A DNA stretch of 64,000 nt from Sinomicrobium weinanense (GTDB lineage Bacteria; Bacteroidota; Bacteroidia; Flavobacteriales; Flavobacteriaceae): NCBI RefSeq assembly GCF_018863395.1, contig NZ_JAHKRR010000003.1, positions 310,001 to 374,000 on the forward strand. Reading direction: 5' to 3'. This document shows, in pieces, positions 1-7,857 of the stretch (positions within the stretch are counted from its first letter, which is position 1; the number at the start of each line of letters is the position of its first letter). The notes beneath the pieces are model-generated. The model was not told the origin of the DNA. It searched no databases and saw only the letters and a list, made by a program, of their open reading frames with translations. Both the position numbers and the translations under genes were made by a program.

Positions 1-39
1 CACCCCGGTAAGAAGCTCCTCAACTCTTTCCTTTAACAT
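1..39 (-). CDS. rimP: Probable start of ribosome maturation factor RimP (partial)
   Basis: A leftward frame starts with ATG at 39 and leaves the window after 13 codons (MLKERVEELLTGV). This resembles the N-terminus of flavobacterial RimP, which helps 30S subunit maturation and usually heads a rimP-nusA-infB operon. A well-formed promoter and a leader hairpin lie directly upstream on the same strand, which supports a real start. Thirteen residues cannot prove the family, so the name is tentative. Confidence 0.4.
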   Translation of the reverse strand, partial: MLKERVEELLTGV

Positions 40-57
40 CAGTAATTTTTATAAAAA

Positions 58-77
58 GAGGGGACTCAAGTCCCCTC
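58..77 (-). terminator. Terminator-like hairpin in the leader of the partial gene
   Basis: An 8-bp perfect stem (GAGGGGAC with GTCCCCTC, loop TCAA) is followed on the minus strand by TTTTTAT, and by a T-rich stretch on the plus strand too. It lies between the predicted promoter and the ATG at 39. It could be an attenuator for the leftward gene or a plain bidirectional terminator. Confidence 0.55.
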
Positions 78-105
78 CGAAATAATTTTTCTTCTTTCTT
101 CGCCG

Positions 106-137
106 CAAATATACGACTTTTGCAATACAAATAACAA
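106..137 (-). promoter_or_regulatory. Bacteroidota-type promoter for the partial leftward gene
   Basis: On the minus strand TTG (135-137) is separated by 21 nt from TATATTTG (106-113), which fits the Bacteroidota primary sigma consensus TTTG / TAnnTTTG. Transcription would start near 99 and read the hairpin at 58-77 before the ATG. The rest of the 40-327 gap shows no convincing gene. Confidence 0.55.
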
Positions 138-327
138 TTGAAAGCCAATAAATTACCATATTTCAAAAACGCAGGCAGCAATGAAGTTGTGCAATGCCAC
201 CCACAAAGCACTGTTGAGGCTCGCCATTTTTCTTTGCAAGCCGGTTTTCCCTACCTCAGCCCATAAGGGAATTGTAGTAAAAAACAGTCACAAAGACACG
301 GAAGCACAAAGAAAAAAATATCCTGTC

Positions 328-1185
328 TTATTCTATTTTTTCCACTTCTTTTTCCCGGTCCTTTTGCAGATCGGCCCGGCGAAAACTTCTGTTATCGGGA
401 AACTGCACGACAAAGCCCGAGGCCCTGTCAATTTCTACATACAGGCTATCGGCCACAAAATCCAGCACATGCCCGCCGGACCGGTTTTCTTCGGAAAGAT
501 AGTGAAAGTGAAAACCGGGGATATTCACCTTCCCCATATATTCCGGAAGGTAAAAGCCCACACCTGTTCCCCGGGTATGCTTTAGCCCGAATCCGTGCTG
601 GTGCTCTTTCAGGTGTTCTGCCAGTGGCGGGTAAGGTTTCTCTGCCGGGGCGGGGGCCCTGGCCAGGACCTTCGGAAAGCTCCCGGAAATACGGATAGCG
701 TAGAGCTCGTTTTGATCCAGGAATGATTGCAGCCGGGCCCTGAACCCTTCATAGTCCATCCCCTTTTGCACCAGGGTAAGGGTGGTATCGGGCTGAAAGT
801 GCTTTACAAAGGCTATGGGTATCCTGTCCGCATCAGGTACTTTGTGCACACTTCCGTCATAACGTATTTTATAGACCTCCCCTTCGTTCATGTACAGCTC
901 CCCGTCCAGGTGGTTAAACCCACCTACGCCCAGGCTCCCCTTCGTCCGGAGTTGCCCGACAGACAGGTCCCCGTCATACACCCCGGCCAGCAGGGCGTCG
1001 ATAATGGAATACTGATACAGGTAATCCATATGCTTCAGATCATTATCCTTAGTGGTTATACTTTCGGATCCCGTCTTTTTCTCAGGCGTGGTGGTGCAGC
1101 ATATACATCCCAGGCCTGCGAGGAGCAAAAGATATACTGTCCTGAAATACGGTTTGTTCACGATCTTGTTCTGAATTGTTGCCAT
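328..1185 (-). CDS. budA: Acetolactate decarboxylase with N-terminal export signal
   Basis: This 285-aa protein matches alpha-acetolactate decarboxylase, which converts acetolactate to acetoin. The family stretch SIIDALLAGVYDGD is followed by TKGSLGVGGFNHLDGE. The metal site is visible as GFHFHYLSEE with a further His eleven residues on (HxH...H, the zinc ligands of the family). Unlike many family members it begins with a hydrophobic segment (about residues 17-27) ending in Cys-rich GLGCICC, so it is probably exported, perhaps as a lipoprotein; the lipobox is imperfect. It is last in a leftward run and begins 6 bp after the ABM gene. No acetolactate synthase is nearby, so the in vivo substrate source is unknown. 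Confidence 0.85.
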   Translation of the reverse strand: MATIQNKIVNKPYFRTVYLLLLAGLGCICCTTTPEKKTGSESITTKDNDLKHMDYLYQYSIIDALLAGVYDGDLSVGQLRTKGSLGVGGFNHLDGELYMNEGEVYKIRYDGSVHKVPDADRIPIAFVKHFQPDTTLTLVQKGMDYEGFRARLQSFLDQNELYAIRISGSFPKVLARAPAPAEKPYPPLAEHLKEHQHGFGLKHTRGTGVGFYLPEYMGKVNIPGFHFHYLSEENRSGGHVLDFVADSLYVEIDRASGFVVQFPDNRSFRRADLQKDREKEVEKIE

Positions 1186-1191
1186 GGGCGA

Positions 1192-1884
1192 TCAAATGAC
1201 CCATGTGATATAATTAAGACATTCCTCCACGGGTTGCTCCAACACTTCTTCAAACAGCGTAAAAAGTGCTTCGGTATAAGGCTGTTCGAAATGAGCGTCC
1301 AGGGCTTCGCGGCTTTCCCAGCGCTCGTAAAGCACAAAGGTATTGGAAGCATCTTTGACGGCATGCACATGAAAAGCGACACAACCGGGTTCGGAACGAC
1401 TGTATTGTGCCGAGTCCTGAAATTGCCGTACAAACCTCTCCTGCTCTCCTTCCTTTACACTAAACACCACCACAAGATCCGTGGCTTTCCCTGCGTCTTT
1501 GGGTAATCGTTGATAATGCACCGGGGATATGGGGGTCAGATCGTTTAAGAACATTATGGCCATGGGAGCAGTCAATGCTTTGTTACACAGTTCCAGGACT
1601 GCTTTGGTATAAGGTTTTTCGAAATGAGCATCCAGGGCTCCCTGGTCTTTCCATCGTTCAAAAAGGAAACAGGTATAGGGGTTATCTTTTGCACGATACA
1701 ACTGCATGTACAGGTTGCCTTCTTCTTTCCTCGCTTCCAGGACATCTTCCCGGAGCAGTTTTTCCAGCTCTTCCCGATATTCGGGTTTGGAATGAAACGT
1801 AACGAGCATGGCAAATTCCGTTCGCGAACCTGTGCTTCCGGGAATGCCCTGTATGGTTGTTGTGGATGATCTTATGTAAGTCAT
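1192..1884 (-). CDS. Tandem antibiotic biosynthesis monooxygenase (ABM) domain protein
   Basis: The 230-aa protein carries two copies of the ABM ferredoxin-like fold. Copy one (about 25-115) and copy two (about 135-225) share the pattern ERW...ALDAHFE.PYT.A, seen as ERWKDQGALDAHFEKPYT and ERWESREALDAHFEQPYT. ABM proteins are small cofactor-free oxygenases or quinol-related enzymes; two domains in one chain replace the usual dimer. The gene sits between a short-chain dehydrogenase (23 bp away) and budA (6 bp), so it is likely co-transcribed with oxidoreductases. The substrate is unknown. Confidence 0.8.
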   Translation of the reverse strand: MTYIRSSTTTIQGIPGSTGSRTEFAMLVTFHSKPEYREELEKLLREDVLEARKEEGNLYMQLYRAKDNPYTCFLFERWKDQGALDAHFEKPYTKAVLELCNKALTAPMAIMFLNDLTPISPVHYQRLPKDAGKATDLVVVFSVKEGEQERFVRQFQDSAQYSRSEPGCVAFHVHAVKDASNTFVLYERWESREALDAHFEQPYTEALFTLFEEVLEQPVEECLNYITWVI

Positions 1885-1907
1885 GGATTTTGTTTTTTGG
1901 GATTTTG

Positions 1908-2510
1908 TTATTCATACACCCGGATGATCTCTCCGGTGTTGTCCTTTTCTATGGTCTCTACATAGGCGTCGACGATCCTGCCCATGCCTACGGGTTTTAA
2001 ATCCGGAAAAAAACGGCTAAAGTCCGCGGCAGAATCCTCTGCCATTCCTGGGCTCACCACATTTACCCGGAGGCCTCTCTCCAGCTCTACGGCTGCAGAA
2101 AGCACAAAACTGTGCAGGGCTCCGCTTATCATTCCTCCTCCGGTTACTCCTTTGGATGGTCTGTCGGCAAAAATTCCGGAGGTCAGAGTAAAACAGCCGT
2201 TATCATTAAGATAATGCTGCCCAATAAGCACAGTGTTTACCTGCCCGAGCAGTTTGCCTTTCATGTTGATAAGAAGGTCCAGTTCGGTCAGGCTCCGGAA
2301 ATTGTCCATAGCACCGGATGCTGCAGTACACAAACACGCATCCAGCCCTTTTACCTGCTCAAACAGATCCTGAATGGATTTTTTGGAGGTAAGGTCTACA
2401 CGCAGGTCTCCACTGTTTCTTCCTGCCGTGATGACCTCGTGTTTTCCGGAAAGTCTTTCGGTAATTCTTTTTCCTATAGTGCCGTGGGCTCCTATAATCA
2501 GTATTTTCAT
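1908..2510 (-). CDS. Short atypical short-chain dehydrogenase
   Basis: A 200-aa Rossmann protein beginning MKILIIGAHGTIGKRI, with the NAD(P) loop GAHGTIG at residues 7-13. It is shorter than classical SDRs (about 250 aa). The catalytic YxxxK is not visible: the region where it should lie reads GGGMISGALHSFV. The later RVNVVSPG motif of the family is present. Loss of the Tyr/Lys pair puts it among the small SDR-like proteins whose enzymatic activity is uncertain. It is co-directional with the ABM and the Tat-type SDR genes. Confidence 0.8.
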   Translation of the reverse strand: MKILIIGAHGTIGKRITERLSGKHEVITAGRNSGDLRVDLTSKKSIQDLFEQVKGLDACLCTAASGAMDNFRSLTELDLLINMKGKLLGQVNTVLIGQHYLNDNGCFTLTSGIFADRPSKGVTGGGMISGALHSFVLSAAVELERGLRVNVVSPGMAEDSAADFSRFFPDLKPVGMGRIVDAYVETIEKDNTGEIIRVYE

Positions 2511-2633
2511 TAAAGCGCTTTGGTTTTTAAATAGTTATCGACTTGCAAGTCATTTCAGTTCGCTTGTCCCGTTTGTTGTCATGGGAAAATCTGTAAAATT
2601 TAATACAAAGGAAAAAATTGATCCTGTTCCGGA

Positions 2634-3518
2634 TCAGAGTCCTGCCATCATTCCGCCGTCTACAAGCAGGGAAGTGCCAGTGATATAGGAGCAGTCGTCC
2701 GAAGCGAGGAACAGGGCTGCTTCTGCCATTTCCTCTGCTGTAGCTATGCGTTTCAGTCCGTCTACCAATACCCGGGCCTGTTCCACCTTTTCCTGTGAAG
2801 CCCCGGTAGACCTCCGGAACATGGGGGTATCGGTGATGCCGGGAGAAAGTACATTGACCCGGATACCTTCCTGCCCGTAATCCATCGCAGCAGTCTGCGC
2901 CAACCCCATCAGGCCTCGCTTACTGGAAGCATAGGCCGCACCCCCTGGACGGGAGGAAACGGTATGCATGGAAGCCGTGAGCACGATGTTCCCTTTTCCG
3001 TTTTTCAGCATATGGGGGATCTGGTATTTCATCGCCAGGAAAACACCCCGTATATTGGTCTGGTGTATCCATTCCCATTCTTCGAGAGTGATCTCGTGCA
3101 ATTTGCCAAAGGTCACTTCGCCGGCATTGTTGAACGCTACATCCAGGCCGCCGTACTTTTCTGCAATGTCATTTACAAAAGATTCCACCTCTTCCGGTTT
3201 GGTCACATCCGCCCTGACATAGGTAGCTTCACCACCCTGTTCCCGGATGGTCGCTTCCACTTCTGCTCCCAGTTTTTCCCTTCTTCCGCAAAAACCTACC
3301 CGGGCGCCTTCTCGGGCAAAGGCCAGGGCTGCAGCTTTCCCTATTCCTGAAGTTGCCCCAGTGATGATGACCACCTTATCCCTAAAGCGCTCCCTCCGGG
3401 AGGCGTCATGGCCTGTCCCTTTATTTTTCTTTCCGGGGATTGCCGCTGCCATCCCGGCCGGAAAACCGGCCGCGACGGTTGCAGACAGGCTTTTTCCTAT
3501 AAAACTCCTCCTGTCCAT
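2634..3518 (-). CDS. SDR-family oxidoreductase with twin-arginine signal
   Basis: A 294-aa classical SDR. The N-terminus MDRRSFIGKSLSATVAAGF has the RR-x-F-I pattern of a Tat signal, so the folded, cofactor-loaded enzyme is probably exported. The cofactor loop GATSGIG is at 54-60, NNAG at 130-133, and the catalytic triad is S183, Y196, K200 (YASSK). The C-terminal GTSLLVDGG is typical of glucose dehydrogenase/FabG-like SDRs. It lies 20 bp downstream of the aldo/keto reductase, probably in one operon. Substrate unknown. Confidence 0.88.
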   Translation of the reverse strand: MDRRSFIGKSLSATVAAGFPAGMAAAIPGKKNKGTGHDASRRERFRDKVVIITGATSGIGKAAALAFAREGARVGFCGRREKLGAEVEATIREQGGEATYVRADVTKPEEVESFVNDIAEKYGGLDVAFNNAGEVTFGKLHEITLEEWEWIHQTNIRGVFLAMKYQIPHMLKNGKGNIVLTASMHTVSSRPGGAAYASSKRGLMGLAQTAAMDYGQEGIRVNVLSPGITDTPMFRRSTGASQEKVEQARVLVDGLKRIATAEEMAEAALFLASDDCSYITGTSLLVDGGMMAGL

Positions 3519-3538
3519 GCTATGTTGTTTATCGATTA

Positions 3539-4540
3539 TTAATTATTGACCAGTTTCATGGCTCCTTCGGTATAGCGGCTGCCAAATACCTTTATGGTGT
3601 CTGAGAGTTGGGTCACTGCTTTCAGTTCTTCTTCTGAAAACACAACCTCTGTTGCGGCGGCATTTTCTTCCAGGTATTTCACCTTTTTGGTGCCGGGGAT
3701 AGGGATGATGTCCTCCCCCCTGTGAAGCAACCATGCTATGGCCAGTTGTGCAGGGGTACACCCTTTTTGTTTTGCGATCTCTTCGAGTTTATCCACGAGT
3801 TTTTTATTGTGTGCAAAACTCTCTTCCTGGAAACGGGGCAGGTTTTTCCGGTAGTCGTCTTCTCCTTTGGGCGCTTCCTTCACCGCCCCGGTAAGCATCC
3901 CTCTTCCCAGCGGGCTGTAAGGGACCAGGCTAATGCCCAGTTCCCGGCATACAGAGAGGATGTCTTTTTCCAGGTCGCGGGTAAAAAGCGAGTATTCGCT
4001 TTGCAGGGTGGCTATGGGATGTTCGGCAGCGGCTTTTTTCAGCGAAGCCGCAGAAGCCTCAGACAGGCCCAGGTAACGCACCTTCCCCTCCCTGACCAGC
4101 TCCCCCATAGCACCGACGGTTTCTTCAACAGGTACATCGGGGTCTATACGGTGGCTGTAATAAAGGTCGATAGTATCTATCCCCAGGCGTTTTAAACTGG
4201 CTTCACAGGCCTGTTTTACATATTCCGGGCGCCCGTCGAAATAGGTTCCCGGTGTTCCGCTGAATCCCGCACTGTTCTCCTTCTGCCTGAAACCGAACTT
4301 TGTGGCTATAAAAACCTTGTCCCTGTTCGGCACAAGCACTTTGGAGATCAGCGATTCGTTATGACCGAAACCATACATGTCTGCCGTGTCCCAGAAATTT
4401 ATCCCCAGGTCCAGGGCACGCTCCAGGGTAGTAACAGAGTGTTCATCATTCCTCGGGCCATAGGCAAAGCTCATCCCCATGCACCCCAATCCGATAGCAG
4501 AAAGTCTTTCTCCTGTTTTTCCAAGTGTTCTGTACTTCAT
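3539..4540 (-). CDS. Aldo/keto reductase
   Basis: A 333-aa NADPH-dependent aldo/keto reductase. The start is placed at the ATG at 4540 because [19 protein letters not shown] is the usual family N-terminus; a longer open frame upstream has no family match. The catalytic tetrad is visible: D51 and Y56 in WDTADMYG, K81 in ATKFGF, H130 in DLYYSHRID. The C-terminal phosphate-binding stretch IPIPGTKK is present. It is the first gene of the leftward oxidoreductase run. The 220 bp upstream to tag includes a short run of GATTACCGATTACTGAT-like words. Confidence 0.92.
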   Translation of the reverse strand: MKYRTLGKTGERLSAIGLGCMGMSFAYGPRNDEHSVTTLERALDLGINFWDTADMYGFGHNESLISKVLVPNRDKVFIATKFGFRQKENSAGFSGTPGTYFDGRPEYVKQACEASLKRLGIDTIDLYYSHRIDPDVPVEETVGAMGELVREGKVRYLGLSEASAASLKKAAAEHPIATLQSEYSLFTRDLEKDILSVCRELGISLVPYSPLGRGMLTGAVKEAPKGEDDYRKNLPRFQEESFAHNKKLVDKLEEIAKQKGCTPAQLAIAWLLHRGEDIIPIPGTKKVKYLEENAAATEVVFSEEELKAVTQLSDTIKVFGSRYTEGAMKLVNN

Positions 4541-4763
4541 GTTTTGTCCGTTTAGATTTGTGATATCAAAGATATTCCGGGAAAGCACAGAGGAGGTAGA
4601 GATATTCAAACCAAAAACTATAAAATTCAAACCATTCCCGAGGGAATGGTATTCGGTGGTCGGTGTTTCAGTTAATTACTGATTACCGATTACTGATCAC
4701 CGAATACCGGGCACTTCCATCTTTGCATTTTAATATTTATCTTAGCGCAAACACTAACATCTT

Positions 4764-5333
4764 ATGGAAAAAAAACGTTGTGGCTGGTGCGTAGGCGATC
4801 CGCTTTACGAAAAATATCACGATGAGGAATGGGGGCTCCCTGTTTATGATGACGACAGGCTGTTTGAGTTCCTGATCCTGGAAACCTTCCAGGCCGGGCT
4901 CAGCTGGATCACCATATTGCGAAAGCGGGAGAACTTCAGGAAAGCCTTCGACCATTTCGACTACCGGAAGATCGCAAACTACGGGGAGGATAAAATTGAG
5001 GTGCTGCTTCAGGACAAAGGGATCATCCGGAACAAATTAAAGGTCCGGGCCACAGTGGGCAATGCCCAGGCCTTCCTGAAGGTGCAGGAAGAATTCGGAA
5101 GTTTCAGTCAATATATCTGGGGGTTTGTAGACGGAAAACCCGTTCAAAACCACCTGTCGGATTACCGAAAGACACCCGCCAATACCCCGCTCTCGGACAA
5201 GATCAGCAAGGACATGAAAAAAAGAGGATTCAAATTTGTAGGCACCACGGTGATCTATGCCCATATGCAAGCTACCGGGATGGTGAATGACCACGAGGTG
5301 AATTGTTTCCGGTATGCAGAAGTACGAGGTTAG
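4764..5333 (+). CDS. tag: DNA-3-methyladenine glycosylase I
   Basis: A 189-aa HhH-family glycosylase that removes 3-methyladenine from DNA as the first step of base excision repair. RCGWC at the start and YHDEEWG follow the family. The structural zinc ligands are visible as C6, H19, H177 and C181 (NDHEVNCF), and E40 in ILETFQAGLSW matches the catalytic glutamate region. Length is typical. Its stop codon lies inside a long inverted repeat shared with the convergent aat gene. Confidence 0.96.
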   Translation: MEKKRCGWCVGDPLYEKYHDEEWGLPVYDDDRLFEFLILETFQAGLSWITILRKRENFRKAFDHFDYRKIANYGEDKIEVLLQDKGIIRNKLKVRATVGNAQAFLKVQEEFGSFSQYIWGFVDGKPVQNHLSDYRKTPANTPLSDKISKDMKKRGFKFVGTTVIYAHMQATGMVNDHEVNCFRYAEVRG

Positions 5334-5386
5334 AAGTATGAAGTGTAACGGTAGGTTTAATAAAAAACTTCTAACTTCGTACTTCT
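5318..5386. repeat. 20-bp inverted repeat between convergent genes, probable bidirectional terminator
   Basis: The left arm (5318-5337, AGAAGTACGAGGTTAGAAGT) pairs with the right arm (5367-5386) at 19 of 20 positions, the exception being a possible G-U pair. The loop contains TAATAAAAAA. The left arm overlaps the tag stop codon and the right arm ends 6 bp before the aat stop. Other intergenic spacers in the window carry different but similarly built arms. Confidence 0.7.
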
Positions 5387-5391
5387 AACCT

Positions 5392-6030
5392 CTAACTTTC
5401 TTTAAGTATCTTTATAAAGTCTTCCCGGGGAATTTCCCGGGCTCCGAGGCTGTCGAGGTGAGAAGTATATACCTGGCAATCCACGAGTTTGTATTTTTCC
5501 CTTTTCAGCTTTTCCACCAGGGTGATGAAACCTACCTTGGAAGCATTGCTCACCCGGGTAAACATACTTTCCCCGCAGAAAACGTGACCGAGGTCTATGC
5601 CATACACCCCTCCTGCAAGCGTATCGCCCTGCCAGACTTCTACGGAAATAGCGTGACCGAGTTCGTGCAATTTGCAATAGGACGCAATCATATCGTCTGT
5701 GATCCATGTTCCTTTCTGGCCTTTCCTCCCGGTTTCGGCACAGGCCTGTATCACAGCCCGGAAATTCCGGTTAAGGGTAACGGTGAACACTTCCTTGTTC
5801 ATGATTTTTCGCATGCTCCTGGAAATTTTAAGCTCTTCGGGAAAAAGAACCATTCTCGGATCGGGGCTCCACCAGAGGATTGGGCTTCCTTTTTCAAACC
5901 ACGGAAAAATACCACTTTTGTAAGCCAGCAGCAATCGCTCTACCGAAAGATCTCCGCCAACCGCAATAATTCCCACATCAGATGTTTTAGAAACAGGTGG
6001 AAAAACTATATTTTTATCAAGGATAAACAT
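5392..6030 (-). CDS. aat: Leucyl/phenylalanyl-tRNA-protein transferase
   Basis: A 212-aa L/F-transferase, which adds Leu or Phe to N-terminal Arg/Lys residues and so marks proteins for ClpS/ClpAP under the bacterial N-degron rule. Family motifs are clear: GIIAVGGDLS, LLAYKSGIFPWF, WWSPDPRMV, GTWITDDMIASY, GGVYGIDLGHVFCGESMF and LVDCQVYTSHLDSLGA. Length is typical. It converges with tag. It is transcribed away from the candidate small RNA locus at 6080-6222. Confidence 0.96.
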   Translation of the reverse strand: MFILDKNIVFPPVSKTSDVGIIAVGGDLSVERLLLAYKSGIFPWFEKGSPILWWSPDPRMVLFPEELKISRSMRKIMNKEVFTVTLNRNFRAVIQACAETGRKGQKGTWITDDMIASYCKLHELGHAISVEVWQGDTLAGGVYGIDLGHVFCGESMFTRVSNASKVGFITLVEKLKREKYKLVDCQVYTSHLDSLGAREIPREDFIKILKES

Positions 6031-6079
6031 GGAAAAACGGGCCTAAAACAGATTTATTCGTTAAAAAAATAAATTCCCT

Positions 6080-6110
6080 TTTGATTTTACAAATTTTTTA
6101 TTCATATTTG
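6080..6110 (+). promoter_or_regulatory. Rightward promoter with no downstream protein gene
   Basis: TTTG (6080-6083), 19-nt spacer, CATATTTG (6103-6110) differs from the Bacteroidota consensus at a single base. It points away from aat into a 260-bp stretch without a rightward ORF, but with a strong terminator 80 nt downstream. Confidence 0.55.
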
Positions 6111-6115
6111 TCATG

Positions 6116-6222
6116 TCTTTGTGAGCATTTATTTTTCATCATTGCTTTTTGAGTTTGTCACAAAGGCAAAACCTAAAACCACAACATTAAGTCCCGGTTC
6201 AACCTGCCGGGGCTTTTTTATT
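6116..6222 (+). ncRNA. Candidate small non-coding RNA between aat and the AtoE-like gene
   Basis: The interval is framed by a near-consensus promoter (6080-6110) and an intrinsic terminator (6190-6219), giving a transcript of about 105 nt. The only ATG near its 5' end opens a three-codon frame, so it does not code for protein. It is not antisense to any gene here. I recognise no known RNA family. The flanking 6223-6370 shows no gene; it holds a GC-rich wordy dyad around 6230-6280. Confidence 0.45.
6190..6219 (+). terminator. Intrinsic terminator, rightward only
   Basis: An 8-bp stem (AGTCCCGG 6190-6197 with CCGGGGCT 6207-6214, one T-G pair) with loop TTCAACCTG runs into TTTTTTATTTTT on the plus strand. 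The minus strand side lacks a T-run, so it serves a rightward transcript, although no rightward gene precedes it. Confidence 0.75.
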
Positions 6223-6370
6223 TTTATCACCGGGCCGGTTTCGGGCCAACGGGTTGCAGGTTAGCAGGTCACCCGGGCTCAATCACTACAACTGTAAACA
6301 TCGCATCCCCATCCTCTGTCATCCTTCCTCCGTCCTTACACATTTCGCGGAAACACTTCAACGACCTTAT

Positions 6371-7747
6371 TTATAAAAACAATAGCCCGGCAACCAGTAT
6401 CAGGGTCCCTGCCACCATAAGCAACAAGGTATACGGAAGGATATCCTTTGCCCGCAAACGGGTGATCCCGAGGAGCGGCAACGCCCAGAAAGGTTGTAGC
6501 ATATTGGTAATCTGATCGCCATAGGCCAGTGACATCACAGCCTTCGGGAGGGGCACCCCGAGTTTCAGGGCAGCATCCAATACTACCGGGCCCTGTACAG
6601 CCCACTGCCCGCCGCCACTCGGCACAAAAATATTGACCAGCCCGCCGCTGAAAAAGATAAAAACGGGCAGGGTCTTAGCATTGGCTACGGATGCAAAGAA
6701 ACCGGAAATATCTTCTACCATACCACTGTGGCTCATAATTCCCATAATACCGAAATACAACGGAAACTGAATGAGTATGCCGGACACCCCTTTTATCGCT
6801 TCTTCCAGAGCATTCAGAAAATTGCGAAAATTTCCGTGCAGCAAAACGGCAAGGCCCAGCATAAAGAGGTTGAGCATATTCGGGGTGATATTAAAGGCAG
6901 CCAGTTCAGATCCGTAGCGGATAAAAAAGGCGGCCAGTATCATCGCGGCAAAACCGAACGCGAGGATCCGGGAATGGTCCAGGCCTTCAGCTCCCGATAT
7001 CTTGCTCCTCCCTGGGCTTTCAGGATTATACACCTTTAAATTGATCTCTGTGGGCTTTACCTTTTTGCCCAGCGCATACAACACCACGGGAATGATAACC
7101 AGCAACAGGCCAAAAAGCAGCAGGTTCCACCAACTAAAAATGGTGTGCTGCGTGGAGATAAATTCCGGGAAGGAAAAAGCGCTGGCTTCTGCCTTCGGCA
7201 CATGCTGCATCAAATCGGCAATATGTCCCTTTTCTGCAGCTTTCAGGGGAGCGGAACCGCTCATTCCCCCATGCCAGACCATGAGCCCTGTATATCCTGC
7301 CGCCCCGATCAGCGGATAATTTAAAGGAAACCCTTCTTCCTGGGCCTTCTCCCCAACTTTCCTGGCCAGCACAGCACCGAAAATAAGGGCCAGCCCCCAG
7401 TTAAAAAAGGCGGCCAGCATCGTGGCAACACTCACCAGAACTGCGGCATTGGCCGTATTTGTGGCATGTCTTGTAAGCATGGCAATAAGCCTGTTCACCA
7501 ACGGGCTCAGCACCAGTACGTGCCCCAGTACCAGTATAAGCATCATCTGGTAAGCAAAAACGAGCAGGCCGCTGTCCCAGACCCCTTTTTCCCAGTACAA
7601 CAGTATGGTGCGCAGACGGCCTTCTTGCTCCATTCCGGAGAAAAAATAGGCCAATGCTACGGTAAACAGCGTGAGCAACACGGCAATGGTAAATTGCGAA
7701 GGAAGAAATTTTTTAAAGATACGCTCTACGAGGCGGGCAGGGTTCAT
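6371..7747 (-). CDS. AtoE-type short-chain fatty acid permease
   Basis: A 458-aa polytopic inner-membrane protein with about eleven hydrophobic segments. It resembles the AtoE/short-chain fatty acid transporter family: conserved FNWGLALIFGAVLARKVG, LMVWHGGMSGSAPL, FFSGGLVNIFVPSGGGQWAVQ and MSLAYGDQITNMLQPFWALP. These Gly/Pro-rich re-entrant loops are typical of the family. It is a single leftward gene; its start is 110 bp from the preceding DUF3127 gene and separated from it by a terminator. The substrate is inferred from family only. Confidence 0.88.
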   Translation of the reverse strand: MNPARLVERIFKKFLPSQFTIAVLLTLFTVALAYFFSGMEQEGRLRTILLYWEKGVWDSGLLVFAYQMMLILVLGHVLVLSPLVNRLIAMLTRHATNTANAAVLVSVATMLAAFFNWGLALIFGAVLARKVGEKAQEEGFPLNYPLIGAAGYTGLMVWHGGMSGSAPLKAAEKGHIADLMQHVPKAEASAFSFPEFISTQHTIFSWWNLLLFGLLLVIIPVVLYALGKKVKPTEINLKVYNPESPGRSKISGAEGLDHSRILAFGFAAMILAAFFIRYGSELAAFNITPNMLNLFMLGLAVLLHGNFRNFLNALEEAIKGVSGILIQFPLYFGIMGIMSHSGMVEDISGFFASVANAKTLPVFIFFSGGLVNIFVPSGGGQWAVQGPVVLDAALKLGVPLPKAVMSLAYGDQITNMLQPFWALPLLGITRLRAKDILPYTLLLMVAGTLILVAGLLFL

Positions 7748-7794
7748 GGATATTTTTTTCCTGAAATTAAGCAGATGAGGGCAAAAAACAAAAC

Positions 7795-7834
7795 GAGGGT
7801 GTCTTTTGAAAGCAGGACTTCAGAAGACACCCTC
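7795..7834 (-). terminator. Terminator after the DUF3127 gene
   Basis: Arms GAGGGTGTCTT (7795-7805) and AAGACACCCTC (7824-7834) form an 11-bp perfect stem. On the minus strand the hairpin runs into GTTTTGTTTTTTG. It separates the DUF3127 gene from the AtoE-like gene. Confidence 0.8.
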
Positions 7835-7857
7835 TTATACTACTGTACCGGAACCGA

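Noticed and set aside
39-77. Hairpin as terminator of a rightward gene entering from the left edge
   Set aside because: No rightward frame of convincing protein character enters the window; not excluded because the edge is only 57 bp away.
181-585. Rightward 134-aa open frame
   Set aside because: It lies mostly on the opposite strand of the acetolactate decarboxylase gene and shows no protein-like pattern.
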